Source: Crossiella sp. SN42 (GTDB lineage Bacteria > Actinomycetota > Actinomycetes > Mycobacteriales > Pseudonocardiaceae). From it: a stretch of 64,000 bases of DNA. Both the position numbers and the translations under genes were made by a program. The DNA lies in the NCBI RefSeq assembly GCF_023897065.1, contig NZ_JAMHIV010000035.1, positions 1 to 64,000 of the forward strand, written 5' to 3'. Each line of letters opens with the position of its first letter. The stretch's first letter is position 1. Below the pieces are notes generated by a model. The model ran no database searches. It was not told where the DNA came from and worked only from the letters and a program-made list of their open reading frames with translations. Shown here one piece after another: positions 27,033-36,519 of this stretch.

Positions 27033-28517
27033 TCATTCCGTGGCCATGGCCAGCCGCCGGATGCCTTCCCTGACTCGATCGGGCGACAGCGAGTAACCGA
27101 CCCGCATGCATTCGCGCAGTCCCTCGGCCGCGGAGTAGGCCGGCCCCGGCACCACCAGCACTCCGCACTTGCGTGCGCGGGCGGCCAGCGCGACCGCGTC
27201 CCGGCCCGGCGCGCGCAGCCACAGCGCCGCGCCGCCCAGCGGCCGGGCGAACTCCCAGCCAGGCAGGTGGTCCCGCGCCGCCTGCTCGGCCGCGGCCAGT
27301 CCGGCGGCCAGCTGGGCCATCCGCAGCCGCCGCGCGTGGTCGCTGTGCGGCAGCAGCTTCAGCCCGAGCAGCTGGCTGGGCACCGAGCTGCCCAGGTCGG
27401 CCGCGTTCTTCACCCGGCTCAGCCTGGTGATCTGGTCGCTGGGCCCGTGCACCCAGCCGACCCGCAGCCCGCCCCAGAACAGTTTGGACAGTGAGCCGAC
27501 GGAGAACACGGTGGCGGCCACGCCGTGCTCGGCGGCCACCGCGGCCAGCGGCGCGGGCGGCGGCCAGCTCAGCGAGGTGTCCACAGTGGACCCGTCGTCC
27601 ACCACCGCGACCCCGGTGGCCGCGGCCGCGCGCACCACCCGCAGCCGGTCGGCCAGGCCGAGGGTGGCCCCGGTCGGGTTGTGCGCGGTGGGCAGCAGGT
27701 AGAGCAGCTTCGGGCGGCGGGAGTCCAGCAGCCGTTCCAGCACCTCGATGTCCACCCCGCCGGGCCCGCGCCGCCCGGTGCGCACCGGCACCGAGAGCAC
27801 CTTGGCGCCCCTGGCCCGGAAGGCCTCCAGCGCGCCGCGGTAGGTGGGCTCCTCCAGCACCACCTCATCACCGGGTTGCAGCAGGCCCTGGGCGAGCATG
27901 TCCACCGCCTGCTGCGAGCCGCTGGTGACGATCAGGTCCTCGGCCGCGGCGGGCACCCCGCGCTCGGCCAGCTGCCCGGCCAGCGCCACCCGCAGCTCGG
28001 GCAGCCCGCCGACGAAGTAGCCGTGGTGGTCCAGCAGCCCGGCGTAGTCCGCCGCGCCCAGGGTGGCCGCGACCTGGGCCACCATCGGCAGGCCGGGCAG
28101 CGCGCCGGTGGACAGGTCCACGGTGTCCGGCGGGTTGGGCAGGTGCGCGCCGGTGAGCGGGGCGGGCACCGCGCCACGGCGGCCGAGGCCGAGCGCGCCC
28201 GCCCTCGGCTCGGGCACCGGGTAGTCGATGCCGGGCCGCCGCACCCAGGTGCCGCTGCCCCGGCGGCTGGCCAGCCAGCCCGCGCTACGCAGGTCGTCGT
28301 AGGCGGCGACCACGGTGGACCGGCTCACCGCGAGCGCGACCGCCATCGCCCGTTCGGCGGGCAGCCGGGTGCCCTCCGGCAGCTCGCCGCTTTCCACCAA
28401 CTGCTTGACCGCCTTGGCGAGCCTGCGGTGCAGGGAACCGGACTCGTCTGTCCAGCCCTGGAGTAGTCCAGCCAGACGGGTGACGCTGATCGCCGATTTG
28501 CCCAGACGAGCGGACAC
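27033..28517 (-). CDS. MocR/PdxR-type GntR regulator with aminotransferase domain
   Basis: This 494-residue regulator has a GntR winged helix (LPEGTRLPAERAMAVALAVS, GWLASRRGSGTWVRR) and a fold-type I aminotransferase domain (VTSGSQQAVDMLAQGLLQPG, EEPTYRGALEAFRARGAKV, LPTAHNPTGATLG, Lys in SVGSLSKLFWGGLRVGW). It diverges from the Tm-1-like/PEP-hydrolase pair and probably controls it. The ligand is unknown. GTG at 28517. Its 3' end lies 78 bp before the cimA leader, in the same direction. Confidence 0.9.
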   Translation of the reverse strand: MSARLGKSAISVTRLAGLLQGWTDESGSLHRRLAKAVKQLVESGELPEGTRLPAERAMAVALAVSRSTVVAAYDDLRSAGWLASRRGSGTWVRRPGIDYPVPEPRAGALGLGRRGAVPAPLTGAHLPNPPDTVDLSTGALPGLPMVAQVAATLGAADYAGLLDHHGYFVGGLPELRVALAGQLAERGVPAAAEDLIVTSGSQQAVDMLAQGLLQPGDEVVLEEPTYRGALEAFRARGAKVLSVPVRTGRRGPGGVDIEVLERLLDSRRPKLLYLLPTAHNPTGATLGLADRLRVVRAAAATGVAVVDDGSTVDTSLSWPPPAPLAAVAAEHGVAATVFSVGSLSKLFWGGLRVGWVHGPSDQITRLSRVKNAADLGSSVPSQLLGLKLLPHSDHARRLRMAQLAAGLAAAEQAARDHLPGWEFARPLGGAALWLRAPGRDAVALAARARKCGVLVVPGPAYSAAEGLRECMRVGYSLSPDRVREGIRRLAMATE

Positions 28518-28678
28518 CCGCAGTCCACCTCCGCGGAATTGGCCTGCTCAGGCCCGATCGGACCGGAGCAGTCTCTGATCTGATGGGCCGCAACGTATCG
28601 GAATGATCATCTCGGTTGTCGCTCAGACCTCTTTCGACGTTACTTCACGCTGCTGTGCCCTGGAAGGAGCCGCCTGCC

Positions 28679-29956
28679 TTGGCGACCGTGGTGCTGGTCG
28701 GAACCCTGGACACCAAGGGGGCCGAGTACGCCTGGCTCGCTGAGCGGATCACCGCCGCCGGCTGCTCGGTGCTGCTGGTGGACGCCGGTGTGCTCGGCGA
28801 TCCGTTGACCCGCGCGGACATCAGCTCCAGAGAGGTCGCCTCGGCGGCCGGGGCGGAGCTGGCCCAGCTGCGCGCGGCAGGCGACCGGGGCGCGGCGCTG
28901 GCGGTGATGGCGCGCGGGGTGGCCGCGATCGTGACCTGCCTGCACCGGCAGAACCTGCTGCACGGCGTGGTCGGGCTGGGCGGCTCCGGCGGGTCGGCGG
29001 TGGCCAGCGCGGCCATGCGCGCGCTGCCGGTCGGCGTGCCCAAGCTGCTGGTCTCCACCATGGCCAGCGGGGACACCTCGCCGTACGTGGACGCGCTGGA
29101 CGTGACCATGATGTACAGCGTCGTGGACATCGCCGGGCTCAACTCGGTCTCCGAGCTGATCCTGCGCAACGCGGCCAACGGGATCGCCGGCATGGCCCAG
29201 GGGTACGAGCACGCGCTGAACAACCCCGACCCGGAGGCCGAGGCGCCCCGGCCGGTGGTGGCCGCCTCCATGTTCGGCGTCACCACCCCCGCGGTGGACG
29301 CGGCGCGGGAGCGGCTGACCGAGCTGGGCTACGAGGTGCTGGTCTTCCACGCCACCGGCTCCGGCGGCAAGTCGCTGGAAGCCCTGGCCGGTAGCGGACT
29401 CCTGGCCGGGGTGCTGGACCTGACCACCACCGAGCTGGCCGACGACCTGGTCGGCGGGGTGCTCTCCGCGGGGCCGCAGCGGCTGTCCGCGGCGGGCCGG
29501 GCCGGACTGCCCCAGGTGGTCAGCCTCGGCGCGCTGGACATGGTCAACTTCGGTCCCCGGGAGACCGTGCCGGAGCGCTTCGCCGAGCGGAACCTGTACG
29601 TGCACAACGCGACCGTGACGCTGATGCGGACCACGCCCGCGGAGAACCGGGAGCTGGGCCGTCGGCTCGCGGCCAAGCTGCGCGCGGCCACCGGGCCGAC
29701 CGCGCTGTTCGTGCCGCTGCGCGGGGTGTCCGCGATCGACACCGCGGGCGGGCCCTTCGACGACCGGGTGGCCGACGCCGCGCTGTTCGGGGTGTTGCGC
29801 ACCTCGCTCGCGGGCAGCACCGTGGAGCTGCACGAGCACGACGCGCACATCAACGACCCGGAGTTCGCCGTCGCGATGGCCGACCGGCTGCACGAGTTGA
29901 TCACAGCGGGCGCCCGGTCCGGGAACGCGGCGCTCGCGGGAGGGCCGCCCCGATGA
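28679..29956 (+). CDS. Tm-1-like ATP-binding domain protein (UPF0261)
   Basis: This 425-residue protein is of the Tm-1-like/UPF0261 family, named after the tomato antiviral protein Tm-1. Signatures are [54 protein letters not shown] and [16 protein letters not shown]. The biochemical role in bacteria is unknown. The best family start is a TTG at 28679 with GGAG upstream; the frame is open to 28616. It overlaps the next gene by ATGA, and the two form an operon divergent from a MocR regulator. Proteins of these two families are, from memory, often paired. Confidence 0.85.
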   Translation: MATVVLVGTLDTKGAEYAWLAERITAAGCSVLLVDAGVLGDPLTRADISSREVASAAGAELAQLRAAGDRGAALAVMARGVAAIVTCLHRQNLLHGVVGLGGSGGSAVASAAMRALPVGVPKLLVSTMASGDTSPYVDALDVTMMYSVVDIAGLNSVSELILRNAANGIAGMAQGYEHALNNPDPEAEAPRPVVAASMFGVTTPAVDAARERLTELGYEVLVFHATGSGGKSLEALAGSGLLAGVLDLTTTELADDLVGGVLSAGPQRLSAAGRAGLPQVVSLGALDMVNFGPRETVPERFAERNLYVHNATVTLMRTTPAENRELGRRLAAKLRAATGPTALFVPLRGVSAIDTAGGPFDDRVADAALFGVLRTSLAGSTVELHEHDAHINDPEFAVAMADRLHELITAGARSGNAALAGGPPR

Positions 29957-30774
29957 GCCGCAACGAGATCCTGGCCGCCTTGCGGTCCACTGTGGAGCGG
30001 GGCAGGCCGGTCATCGGCGCGGGCGCGGGCAACGGCCTCTCCGCCAAGTGCGCGGAGGCCGGAGGCGCGGACCTGCTGATCATCTACAACTCCGGCCGCT
30101 ACCGGATGAACGGCCGGGGTTCGCTGGCCGGGCTGATGCCCTACGGCGACGCGAACGCGATCGTGCTGGAGATGGCGGGCGAGGTGCTGCCGGTGGTCCG
30201 GCACACCCCGGTGCTGGCCGGTGTGTGCGGCACCGACCCGTTCCGGGTCATGCCGCACTTCCTGGACCAGCTGGCCGCGCTGGGTTTCGCCGGGGTGCAG
30301 AACTTCCCCACGGTCGGCCTGATCGACGGCAACTTCCGGGCCAACCTGGAGGAGACCGGGATGGGCTACGACCTGGAGGTCGAGCTGGTCCGCCTTGCCG
30401 CGCAACGCGACTTACTCACCGCGCCGTACGTCTTCGACCCGGACCAGGCGGCCGCGATGGCCGCGGCGGGCGCGGATGTGCTGGTGCCGCACATGGGGTT
30501 GACGACCAAGGGTTCGATCGGGGCTGCCACCGCGGTGTCCCTGGACGAGGCGGTCGAGCGGGTGCAGGCCATGCGGGACGCGGCGGTGGCGGTGAACCCG
30601 GAGATCCTGGTGCTCTGCCACGGCGGCCCGATCGCCGAGCCCGCGGACGCGGCCTACGTGCTCTCCCGCACCGAGGGGGTCGCCGGGTTCTTCGGCGCCT
30701 CCTCGATGGAACGACTACCCACCGAGCTGGCGATCACCGCGCGGGTGGCGGAGTTCAAGGGCATCGACCTCTAG
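29953..30774 (+). CDS. phosphoenolpyruvate hydrolase-family TIM-barrel protein
   Basis: This 273-residue TIM-barrel protein matches the PEP hydrolase/TIM-barrel signal transduction family. [60 protein letters not shown] and [12 protein letters not shown] are its hallmarks. The family resembles PEP mutase/isocitrate lyase-like enzymes, and real substrates are unsettled. It is translationally coupled to the Tm-1-like gene. The pair likely performs one catabolic or detoxifying step under MocR control; that is inference from context. Confidence 0.85.
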   Translation: MSRNEILAALRSTVERGRPVIGAGAGNGLSAKCAEAGGADLLIIYNSGRYRMNGRGSLAGLMPYGDANAIVLEMAGEVLPVVRHTPVLAGVCGTDPFRVMPHFLDQLAALGFAGVQNFPTVGLIDGNFRANLEETGMGYDLEVELVRLAAQRDLLTAPYVFDPDQAAAMAAAGADVLVPHMGLTTKGSIGAATAVSLDEAVERVQAMRDAAVAVNPEILVLCHGGPIAEPADAAYVLSRTEGVAGFFGASSMERLPTELAITARVAEFKGIDL

Positions 30775-30867
30775 CCCGGCAAGCTCGGCCGTCGACGGTC
30801 ACCCCCAGGACTCGAGACGGCCTGCCCGTCGTCCGGTGCGGCCCGCCAGCCCGCCGGACGACCCCGG

Positions 30868-30900
30868 AGCCCCCCGTGTTGCCCGTCAATGCGGGGGGCT
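30868..30900 (+). terminator. terminator of the Tm-1/PEP-hydrolase operon
   Basis: AGCCCCCCG pairs with CGGGGGGCT across a 15-nt loop, 94 bp after the stop codon. Followed by a weak T-run. Confidence 0.6.
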
Positions 30901-30918
30901 TCACCCCAACCACGGCAA

Positions 30919-30953
30919 GGGCCCCGACCGTCCGAAGTGGACGATCGGGGCCC
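30919..30953 (-). terminator. terminator of leuB
   Basis: A 15-bp stem with one C-A mismatch and a 5-nt loop lies 11 bp beyond the leuB stop codon. Convergent use with the + operon is possible. Confidence 0.7.
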
Positions 30954-30964
30954 GTTGCGTGGTG

Positions 30965-32005
30965 TCAGGCTCCGGTGCGCTGGCCCGAGCTGACCAGTGC
31001 GGCCAGCCGGTCGCCGACCGCGTAGGTCGCGCCGGGCGCCGCGTGGTCCCTGGTGGCCAGGTCGAAGGCCACGGAGGCCTCGATCCGGCGGGCGGACTCG
31101 GTCTCGCCGAGGTGGTCGAGCATGAGCGCGACGGAGAGCACCGCCGCGGTCGGGTCGGCCACGCCCTGGCCCGCGATGTCCGGCGCGCTGCCGTGCACCG
31201 GCTCGAACATGCTCGGGTTGCGCCGGGTCACGTCCAGGTTGCCGCTGGCCGCCAGGCCGATGCCACCGGTGACCGCGGCCGCCAGGTCGGTGATGATGTC
31301 GCCGAAGAGGTTGTCGGTGACGATCACGTCGAACCGGCCGGGGTCGGTGACCATGTGGATCGTGGTGGCGTCCACGTGCTGGTAGGCCACGGAGACGTCC
31401 GGGTACTCCAGGGAAACCTCCTCCACCACCCGCGACCACAGCTGGCCGGCGTGGGTGAGGACGTTGGTCTTGTGCACCAGGGTCAGGTGCTTGCGCGGGC
31501 GGTTGGACGCCCTGGCGAAGGCGTCCCGCACCACCCGGTTGACCCCGAACTGGGTGTTGATGCTGACCTCGGTGGCGATCTCGTGCACCGTGTCCTTGCG
31601 CAGCAGGCCACCGTTGCCCGCGTACAGGCCCTCGGTGCCCTCGCGCACCACGACCATGTCGACCTCTGGCGAGTCGGCCAGCGGGCTGCGCACGCCCGGG
31701 TAGAGCCGGGCAGGCCGCAGGTTGACGTGGTGGTCGAGCTCGAACCGCAGGCGCAGCAACAGCCCTCGTTCGAGGATGCCGCTGGGCACCGACGGGTCGC
31801 CCACCGCGCCCAGCAGGATCGCGTCGTGCTGGCGCAGTTCGCCGAGCACGGATTCAGGCAACAGCTCCCCCGTGGCGTGCCAGCGAGCCGCACCGAGGTC
31901 GAAGCGGGTGATCTCCGCGGTCGGAAGGACCTCACCGAGCACCTTGAGCGCTTCAGCGATCACCTCGGGGCCGATCCCATCTCCTGGGATCACCGCGAGC
32001 CGCAT
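30965..32005 (-). CDS. leuB: 3-isopropylmalate dehydrogenase
   Basis: This 346-residue isocitrate/isopropylmalate dehydrogenase-family enzyme oxidatively decarboxylates 3-isopropylmalate. With CimA it also converts 3-methylmalate to 2-oxobutyrate. [54 protein letters not shown] and [19 protein letters not shown] are diagnostic. The short acidic-patch version is typical of actinobacteria. ATG at 32005 is preceded by AGGAGG. It stands alone as a transcription unit. Confidence 0.97.
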   Translation of the reverse strand: MRLAVIPGDGIGPEVIAEALKVLGEVLPTAEITRFDLGAARWHATGELLPESVLGELRQHDAILLGAVGDPSVPSGILERGLLLRLRFELDHHVNLRPARLYPGVRSPLADSPEVDMVVVREGTEGLYAGNGGLLRKDTVHEIATEVSINTQFGVNRVVRDAFARASNRPRKHLTLVHKTNVLTHAGQLWSRVVEEVSLEYPDVSVAYQHVDATTIHMVTDPGRFDVIVTDNLFGDIITDLAAAVTGGIGLAASGNLDVTRRNPSMFEPVHGSAPDIAGQGVADPTAAVLSVALMLDHLGETESARRIEASVAFDLATRDHAAPGATYAVGDRLAALVSSGQRTGA

Positions 32006-32331
32006 GCACACACCTCCTGGCTAGTTGCCCCACCTACAGGGACAAACCGTTGCGCGCAGGTTACCGGCTGAGGGGCCGGAAAACGCAGTCCGGACACGCT
32101 TTCCCACCGATCTCTCCCGTACTGCGGGACACCCGATCGGGTTTCCCCCGTCAAGGGAGCCCGATTTTGGCCGTTTCGAAGGGTGGAAAGCCCGTCTCAA
32201 CCGACGAAGTCCCGTCCTGGGGCGGGAGGATGGCAGCCTAACCGGGCTCACCGGGCCCAAACCGGCCGCCAGCGGGGCGTGGCCGGAAGTTGGGGAAAGT
32301 CCACCCGTCCGGGTGAACCGGAGACAAAGTC
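32006..32331. other. 326-bp intergenic region between leuB and the DUF6461 gene
   Basis: No credible gene or leader peptide is found on either strand. The leuB promoter should lie here, on the minus strand. A hairpin at 32136-32165 (ATCGGG/CCCGAT outer and TCCC/GGGA inner pairs) is followed by TTTT on the + strand, where no upstream + gene exists. A second small hairpin at 32318-32340 overlaps the end of the DUF6461 gene. Confidence 0.6.
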
Positions 32332-32937
32332 TCACTCCGGTTCTCGCGCGGAGAGGACCACCGTCGGCAGCGTTCCGGAGAGGGTCTCCTGGGTCAGCCG
32401 GACGCCGGTGACCCGCTCGGCCAGGGCCAGCGCGGCGGCGTCCGGGTCGGGCGCGGTCCCACCATCCGGATCCAGCCCGACGGCCAGCATCACCGGCAGC
32501 AGCGCGTCCGGCAGGCTGCCCCAGCGCAGGTACGGCACCAGCTGGTCGAAGGCGGTGCGCAGGGCGCCGTCCACCGCGTGGCTGATCTGCCCGACCGCGT
32601 CCAGGTTGCGGTAGACCGAGAGCACCTCGCCGCCGTGCGAGACCACCGAGAGCACCTCGTCCAAAGTGGACTGGAACCCGTTGGGCTCCACCACCAGCAC
32701 CCAGTCCCCCACCTTGGTCACCGCGGCCAGCAGCAGCGACTCGGGCAGCGCGTCCTGTTGCGCCCGGTCGATCTCCTCCAGCGTCATGGCCCGCGCGCTG
32801 TCCGGGTCGGCCCCGAACCGGCGCAGCACCTCGGCCTCGTCCACCCCGCGCACGAAGGCCAGCGCGAACGCCGCGCCCAGCGGCAGCTCGGCCAGCCACG
32901 CGTAGTCCCCGGCGCCGTCACCCGCGCCGGAGAGCAT
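32332..32937 (-). CDS. DUF6461-family hypothetical protein
   Basis: This 201-residue actinobacterial protein starts MLSGAGDGAGDYAWLAELPL. It contains VGDWVLVVEPNGFQSTLDEVLSVVS and VLSVYRNLDAVGQISHAVDG, matching the SMI1/immunity-like DUF6461 group as I recall it. Members are cytoplasmic with no known enzymatic role. The start at 32937 has an AGGGG-type ribosome-binding site; the frame is open to 33057. Function unknown. Confidence 0.75.
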   Translation of the reverse strand: MLSGAGDGAGDYAWLAELPLGAAFALAFVRGVDEAEVLRRFGADPDSARAMTLEEIDRAQQDALPESLLLAAVTKVGDWVLVVEPNGFQSTLDEVLSVVSHGGEVLSVYRNLDAVGQISHAVDGALRTAFDQLVPYLRWGSLPDALLPVMLAVGLDPDGGTAPDPDAAALALAERVTGVRLTQETLSGTLPTVVLSAREPE

Positions 32938-33033
32938 CCCGACCCCTGGAGATCCACATACGCCGAATGCTGCCACCAGAACCCCCAGGACTCCACGGCC
33001 ATCCGTCGGTCCCGCCCATATCGACCAACGCGA

Positions 33034-33067
33034 CGATGCCCCGGCGCGCTCGCGCACCGGGGCATCG
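33034..33067 (-). terminator. terminator of serA
   Basis: An 11-bp perfect stem (CGATGCCCCGG) continues into a smaller inner stem. It begins 14 bp beyond the serA stop codon. Confidence 0.75.
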
Positions 33068-33081
33068 TGGTCAGGATCGGC

Positions 33082-34680
33082 TCAGAAGGCGATGGCCTTC
33101 ACCGTGCGGGCGCCGACGGTGGCGCCGATGGGCTCCAGCACGCCGGCGTCGACCGGGCGGTCCACCCGGAGCAGCATGGTGGCGTCCTGGCCGTCGCGGG
33201 TCTGGGAGATCTGCGCGGCCTCCACGTTGACGCCGGCCTCGCCGAGCAGGGTGCCGACGGTGCCCATCACGCCGGGGCGGTCCGGGTACTCCAGCAGCAG
33301 CACGTGGCCCTCGGCGCGCAGGTCGAAGCTGCGGCCGTTGACCTCGACCAGCTTCTCCACCTGGTTGCGGCCGCTGAGCGAGCCGGAGACGCTGTGCGCG
33401 GTGCCGTCCGCGCCGACCGTGCGCACGGTGACCAGGCTGCGGTGGTTGGCGCTCTCGGACTCGGTGACCACGCGCACGTCCACGCCGAGGTCGGCGGCCA
33501 GCTTGGGCGCGTTGACGAAGGTGACCTGCTCGTCCACCAGGTGCGCGAACACCCCGCGCAGCGCGGCCAGCGGCAGCACCCGGACGTCCTCAGTGGACAG
33601 TTCGCCGCGCACCTCGACGGTGACCGAGACCGGCGCGCGGTTGGCGCCGAAGGCGGCCAGCACGGCGCCCAGCTTCTGGGTCAGCGGCAGGTACGGGCGG
33701 ACCTCCTCGCCGACCACGCCGCCACCCTGCACGTTCACCGCGTCCGGCACGAAGTCCCCGCGCAGCGCGAGCACCACGGACCGGGCCACGTCGGTGCCCG
33801 CGCGGTCCTGCGCCTCGGCGGTGGAGGCGCCCAGGTGCGGGGTCACCACGGCCTTGGGCAGCTCGAACAGCGGGCTCTCGGTGCACGGCTCGGTGACGAA
33901 GACGTCGATGCCGGCACCGCCGACCTGGCCCTCCCGGATGGCGTCGGCCAGCGCGGCCTCGTCGATCAGCCCGCCGCGGGCGGCGTTGACGATGAGCACG
34001 CCCTTCTTGGTCCTGGCCAGCTGCTCCTTGCCGATCAGACCGAGGGTCTCCGGGGTCTTGGGCAGGTGGATGGAGATCGCGTCGGCGCGCTCCAGCAGCT
34101 CCTCCAGGCTGACCAGCTCGATGCCGAGCTGGGCGGCGCGGGCCGGGGCCACGTACGGGTCGTAGGCGATCAGGTTGGTGCCGAAGGCGGCGATCCGCTG
34201 GGCGAACAGCTGGCCGATCTTGCCGAGGCCGACCACGCCGACGGTCTTGCCGTTGAGCTCCACGCCGCCGTAGGCGCTGCGCTTCCACTGGCCGTTGCGC
34301 AGGCTGGCGTCGGCGGGGGCGATGTTGCGGGCCACCGCGAGCAGCAGGGCCACCGCGTGCTCGGCGGCGGAGACGATGTTCGAGGTGGGCGCGTTGACCA
34401 CCATCACGCCGCGCGCGGTGGCGGCGGGCACCTCGACGTTGTCCAGGCCGACACCGGCCCTGGCGACCACCTTGAGCTTGCCCGCGGCGGCGAAGACCTC
34501 GGCGTCGACCTTGGTGGCCGAGCGCACGAGCAGCGCGTCGGCGTCCGCGACCGCGGACAGCAGTGCGGGGCGGTCGGTGCCGTCGACGTGACGGATCTCG
34601 ACGTCGTCGCCGAGCACGTCGAGCACCGAGGGCGCGAGCTTCTCCGCGATCAGCACGACGGGGCGGTTGGGGTTGGTCAC
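33082..34680 (-). CDS. serA: D-3-phosphoglycerate dehydrogenase (long form with ACT domain)
   Basis: This 532-residue enzyme commits 3-phosphoglycerate to serine synthesis. The NAD site is TVGVVGLGKIGQLFAQRIAA. Catalytic residues lie in NAARGGLIDEAALADAI and VTPHLGASTAEAQDRAGTDV. The long form has the allosteric substrate-binding domain and a C-terminal ACT domain (LLLEYPDRPGVMGTVGTLLG) that binds serine, as in M. tuberculosis SerA1. GTG at 34680 follows AGGAG. It is transcribed alone and ends in a strong hairpin. Confidence 0.97.
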   Translation of the reverse strand: MTNPNRPVVLIAEKLAPSVLDVLGDDVEIRHVDGTDRPALLSAVADADALLVRSATKVDAEVFAAAGKLKVVARAGVGLDNVEVPAATARGVMVVNAPTSNIVSAAEHAVALLLAVARNIAPADASLRNGQWKRSAYGGVELNGKTVGVVGLGKIGQLFAQRIAAFGTNLIAYDPYVAPARAAQLGIELVSLEELLERADAISIHLPKTPETLGLIGKEQLARTKKGVLIVNAARGGLIDEAALADAIREGQVGGAGIDVFVTEPCTESPLFELPKAVVTPHLGASTAEAQDRAGTDVARSVVLALRGDFVPDAVNVQGGGVVGEEVRPYLPLTQKLGAVLAAFGANRAPVSVTVEVRGELSTEDVRVLPLAALRGVFAHLVDEQVTFVNAPKLAADLGVDVRVVTESESANHRSLVTVRTVGADGTAHSVSGSLSGRNQVEKLVEVNGRSFDLRAEGHVLLLEYPDRPGVMGTVGTLLGEAGVNVEAAQISQTRDGQDATMLLRVDRPVDAGVLEPIGATVGARTVKAIAF

Positions 34681-34823
34681 CGGTGCGCTCCTGAGAGGAC
34701 GGATTGCCTTGGTCCGGGTCACCGCGTTGTGCCCCGAGCGGGAAAGCCGCAGTCTAGCTGCGGTGTTACCGCCATGTTTCAGGTGGCGGGGGCGAGCTTG
34801 GTCACCCCCGCTCCACCCGCTGT

Positions 34824-35102
34824 TCACCAGGGCTCGGTGAACTCCCCGTCCTTGGCCCCGGCCAGGAACGCCTCCCACTCGCTGGTGGTGAACACCAGGA
34901 TGGGTCCCTCGGGCTGCGCGCTGTTGCGCATCCCGATGTAGGTGGCGCCGCCGGAGTCGACGAAGGCGATCTCCACCTTGCCGGTGCCGTCCGGGTCGTC
35001 CTCGCTGGAGAGCCACCGGGCCCCGGAGAAGTCGAGCGTGTCCCTGATCTCCGCCTTGTCGTCGTAGACCGGGACCTTGGTGCTGGGGTGCTGCTCGGTC
35101 AC
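34824..35102 (-). CDS. DUF397-like protein (second copy)
   Basis: This 92-residue protein carries a DUF397-type core with FSGARWLSSEDDPDGTGKVEIAFVD and ends ILVFTTSEWEAFLAGAKDGEF. DUF397 proteins are small partners of XRE/DUF5753 regulators in mycelial actinomycetes, as in WhiJ-like loci. The GTG at 35102 overlaps the preceding DUF397 gene by GTGA. It is more acidic and diverged than its neighbour. Confidence 0.8.
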   Translation of the reverse strand: MTEQHPSTKVPVYDDKAEIRDTLDFSGARWLSSEDDPDGTGKVEIAFVDSGGATYIGMRNSAQPEGPILVFTTSEWEAFLAGAKDGEFTEPW

Positions 35103-35308
35103 TCGCCGGTCCCGCGCAAGGCAGGGGCCGCGGTGAGGAAACCGTGCCACTGGGCGCGGCTGAACACCAGCGCGCCGCCCGCGCGGTTCTTGGTGTCGCG
35201 GACCGCCGCGACGGCCGCGGGTAGAGCGACCTCGACGCAGTTGTTGCCGCCGCCGCTGTAGCTGCTGACCCGCCAGGACAGCGATTCGGTGTGGTTGCTG
35301 GCGAACAT
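35099..35308 (-). CDS. DUF397 protein (first copy)
   Basis: This 69-residue protein has the classic DUF397 pattern LSWRVSSYSGGGNNCVEVA ... VRDTKNRAGGALVFSRAQWHGFL. The ATG at 35308 follows AAGGAG. An in-frame ATG at 35380, overlapping the XRE stop as ATGA, would add 24 residues. It is the middle gene of an XRE-DUF397-DUF397 operon and probably modulates the regulator by direct binding, as proposed for WhiJ-associated DUF397 proteins. Confidence 0.88.
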   Translation of the reverse strand: MFASNHTESLSWRVSSYSGGGNNCVEVALPAAVAAVRDTKNRAGGALVFSRAQWHGFLTAAPALRGTGE

Positions 35309-35376
35309 GACTTGCTCCTTGCCGGATAACAGATGGTGCGATTCCTGAGCGCAGCGCCGGATGGCCTGCCTCCTGC

Positions 35377-36225
35377 TCATGCCAGTTCCTCCGCCATGGC
35401 GGCCATCAGGGCCACCGACTCCTCGGTGCCCAGCGCCGCGGCGCGGACATGGTCGAAAACGGTGCTGTACAACCGGATCTCCTCCGGCTTCTCCAGGTAG
35501 AGCGCGCTGGTGAGGCTCTCCACGTAGACCACGGTCGGGTCCAGCGGATCGGGGAAGCCGAGGATGACGAACGGGCCGTCGGAGGCCGCGTGCGCGCCCG
35601 CGGTGAACGGGAGCACCTGGATCTCCACGTTCGGCAGCGAGCTCATCTTCACCAGCCGGTCGAGCTGTTCGCGCATCACGTCGGCGTCGCCCACCCGCCT
35701 GCGCAACGCGCCCTCGTCCAGCACCGCCCAGTACTTGGGCCCGTGGTCGGCCGAGAGCAGGCCCTGGCGGGCCATCCGGGCGGAGACCCGGCGCTCGACC
35801 TCGTTGGGCGCGGCCTTGGGCCGCACCGCGCGGAAGACCGCCAGCGCGTACCGCTCGGTCTGCAGCAGACCCGGCACGACCAGCGACTCGAAGGTGCGGA
35901 TGGAGGACGCCTCCGCCTCCATCCCGGCGAAGCCACCGGTGAGCACGTCGCCGTAGTTGTGCCACCAGCCCTTGAGCTTGGCCATCCGGGCCAGGTCGAT
36001 CAGCGCGTTCTGCCGGTCGCCCTCGACGCCGTAGAGAACGAGCATGTCGCGCACGTCCCTCGGGTTGACCCCGGTGCGGCCGGTCTCGATCCGGCTGACC
36101 TTGGCCGCTGAGCATTCAAGATGGGCCGCCACCTCCTCACAGGTGAGGTTGGAGCTCTCACGGAGTCGTCGTAGTTCGGAGGCCAGTCGCCTTCTGCGCA
36201 CGGTCGGGCTGTGACTGGTGGACAT
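35377..36225 (-). CDS. XRE-family regulator with DUF5753 domain (WhiJ-like)
   Basis: This 282-residue DNA-binding protein has an N-terminal helix-turn-helix (LRESSNLTCEEVAAHLECSA, KVSRIETGRTGVNPRDVRDM) and a DUF5753 sensor-like domain (FESLVVPGLLQTERYALAVF, PNVEIQVLPFTAGAHAASDG, DPTVVYVESLTSALYLEK). Such proteins act with DUF397 partners in developmental or antibiotic regulation in Streptomyces. ATG at 36225 has GGAGG/AGGAG close by. It leads the operon; its ligand is unknown. Confidence 0.92.
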   Translation of the reverse strand: MSTSHSPTVRRRRLASELRRLRESSNLTCEEVAAHLECSAAKVSRIETGRTGVNPRDVRDMLVLYGVEGDRQNALIDLARMAKLKGWWHNYGDVLTGGFAGMEAEASSIRTFESLVVPGLLQTERYALAVFRAVRPKAAPNEVERRVSARMARQGLLSADHGPKYWAVLDEGALRRRVGDADVMREQLDRLVKMSSLPNVEIQVLPFTAGAHAASDGPFVILGFPDPLDPTVVYVESLTSALYLEKPEEIRLYSTVFDHVRAAALGTEESVALMAAMAEELA

Positions 36226-36342
36226 CTCCTGGCCTCCGGGCAAGTTCGCGAGATCGCGGCGTGTCCGCGGTGCGGTGCCGGCCGCCCGCCGTGACACGCA
36301 GTGAGAAGGAACTTGCGCAGTGTGCCCGTCCAGGCTAGCTAC

Positions 36343-36365
36343 CTGCAATCGCTTGTGGTTTGCAG
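36343..36365. promoter_or_regulatory. candidate operator upstream of the XRE gene
   Basis: CTGCAA at 36343-36348 and TTGCAG at 36360-36365 are perfectly inverted around an 11-bp spacer, in the 294-bp gap between the XRE gene and the divergent + gene. This gap is less GC-rich than its surroundings and holds no gene. Confidence 0.35.
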
Positions 36366-36519
36366 GACGACACTCTCACCCGATCGTGTCTTTCGCAGTA
36401 TGTACGTTGCATTTTCGATGGTCCGTCTTGCACGCTAGGTACCCGCGCCGTCGCTCTCCGAAATCGGGCGCAGACACCGACGGTAAGCGATCGGTGACAC
36501 AGTACTCACGTTAGGGGCG

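Noticed and set aside
32136-32165. Hairpin followed by TTTT on the + strand, as a terminator or riboswitch
   Set aside because: There is no + strand gene or promoter upstream that it could end, and no known riboswitch core; left as a note in the intergenic entry.
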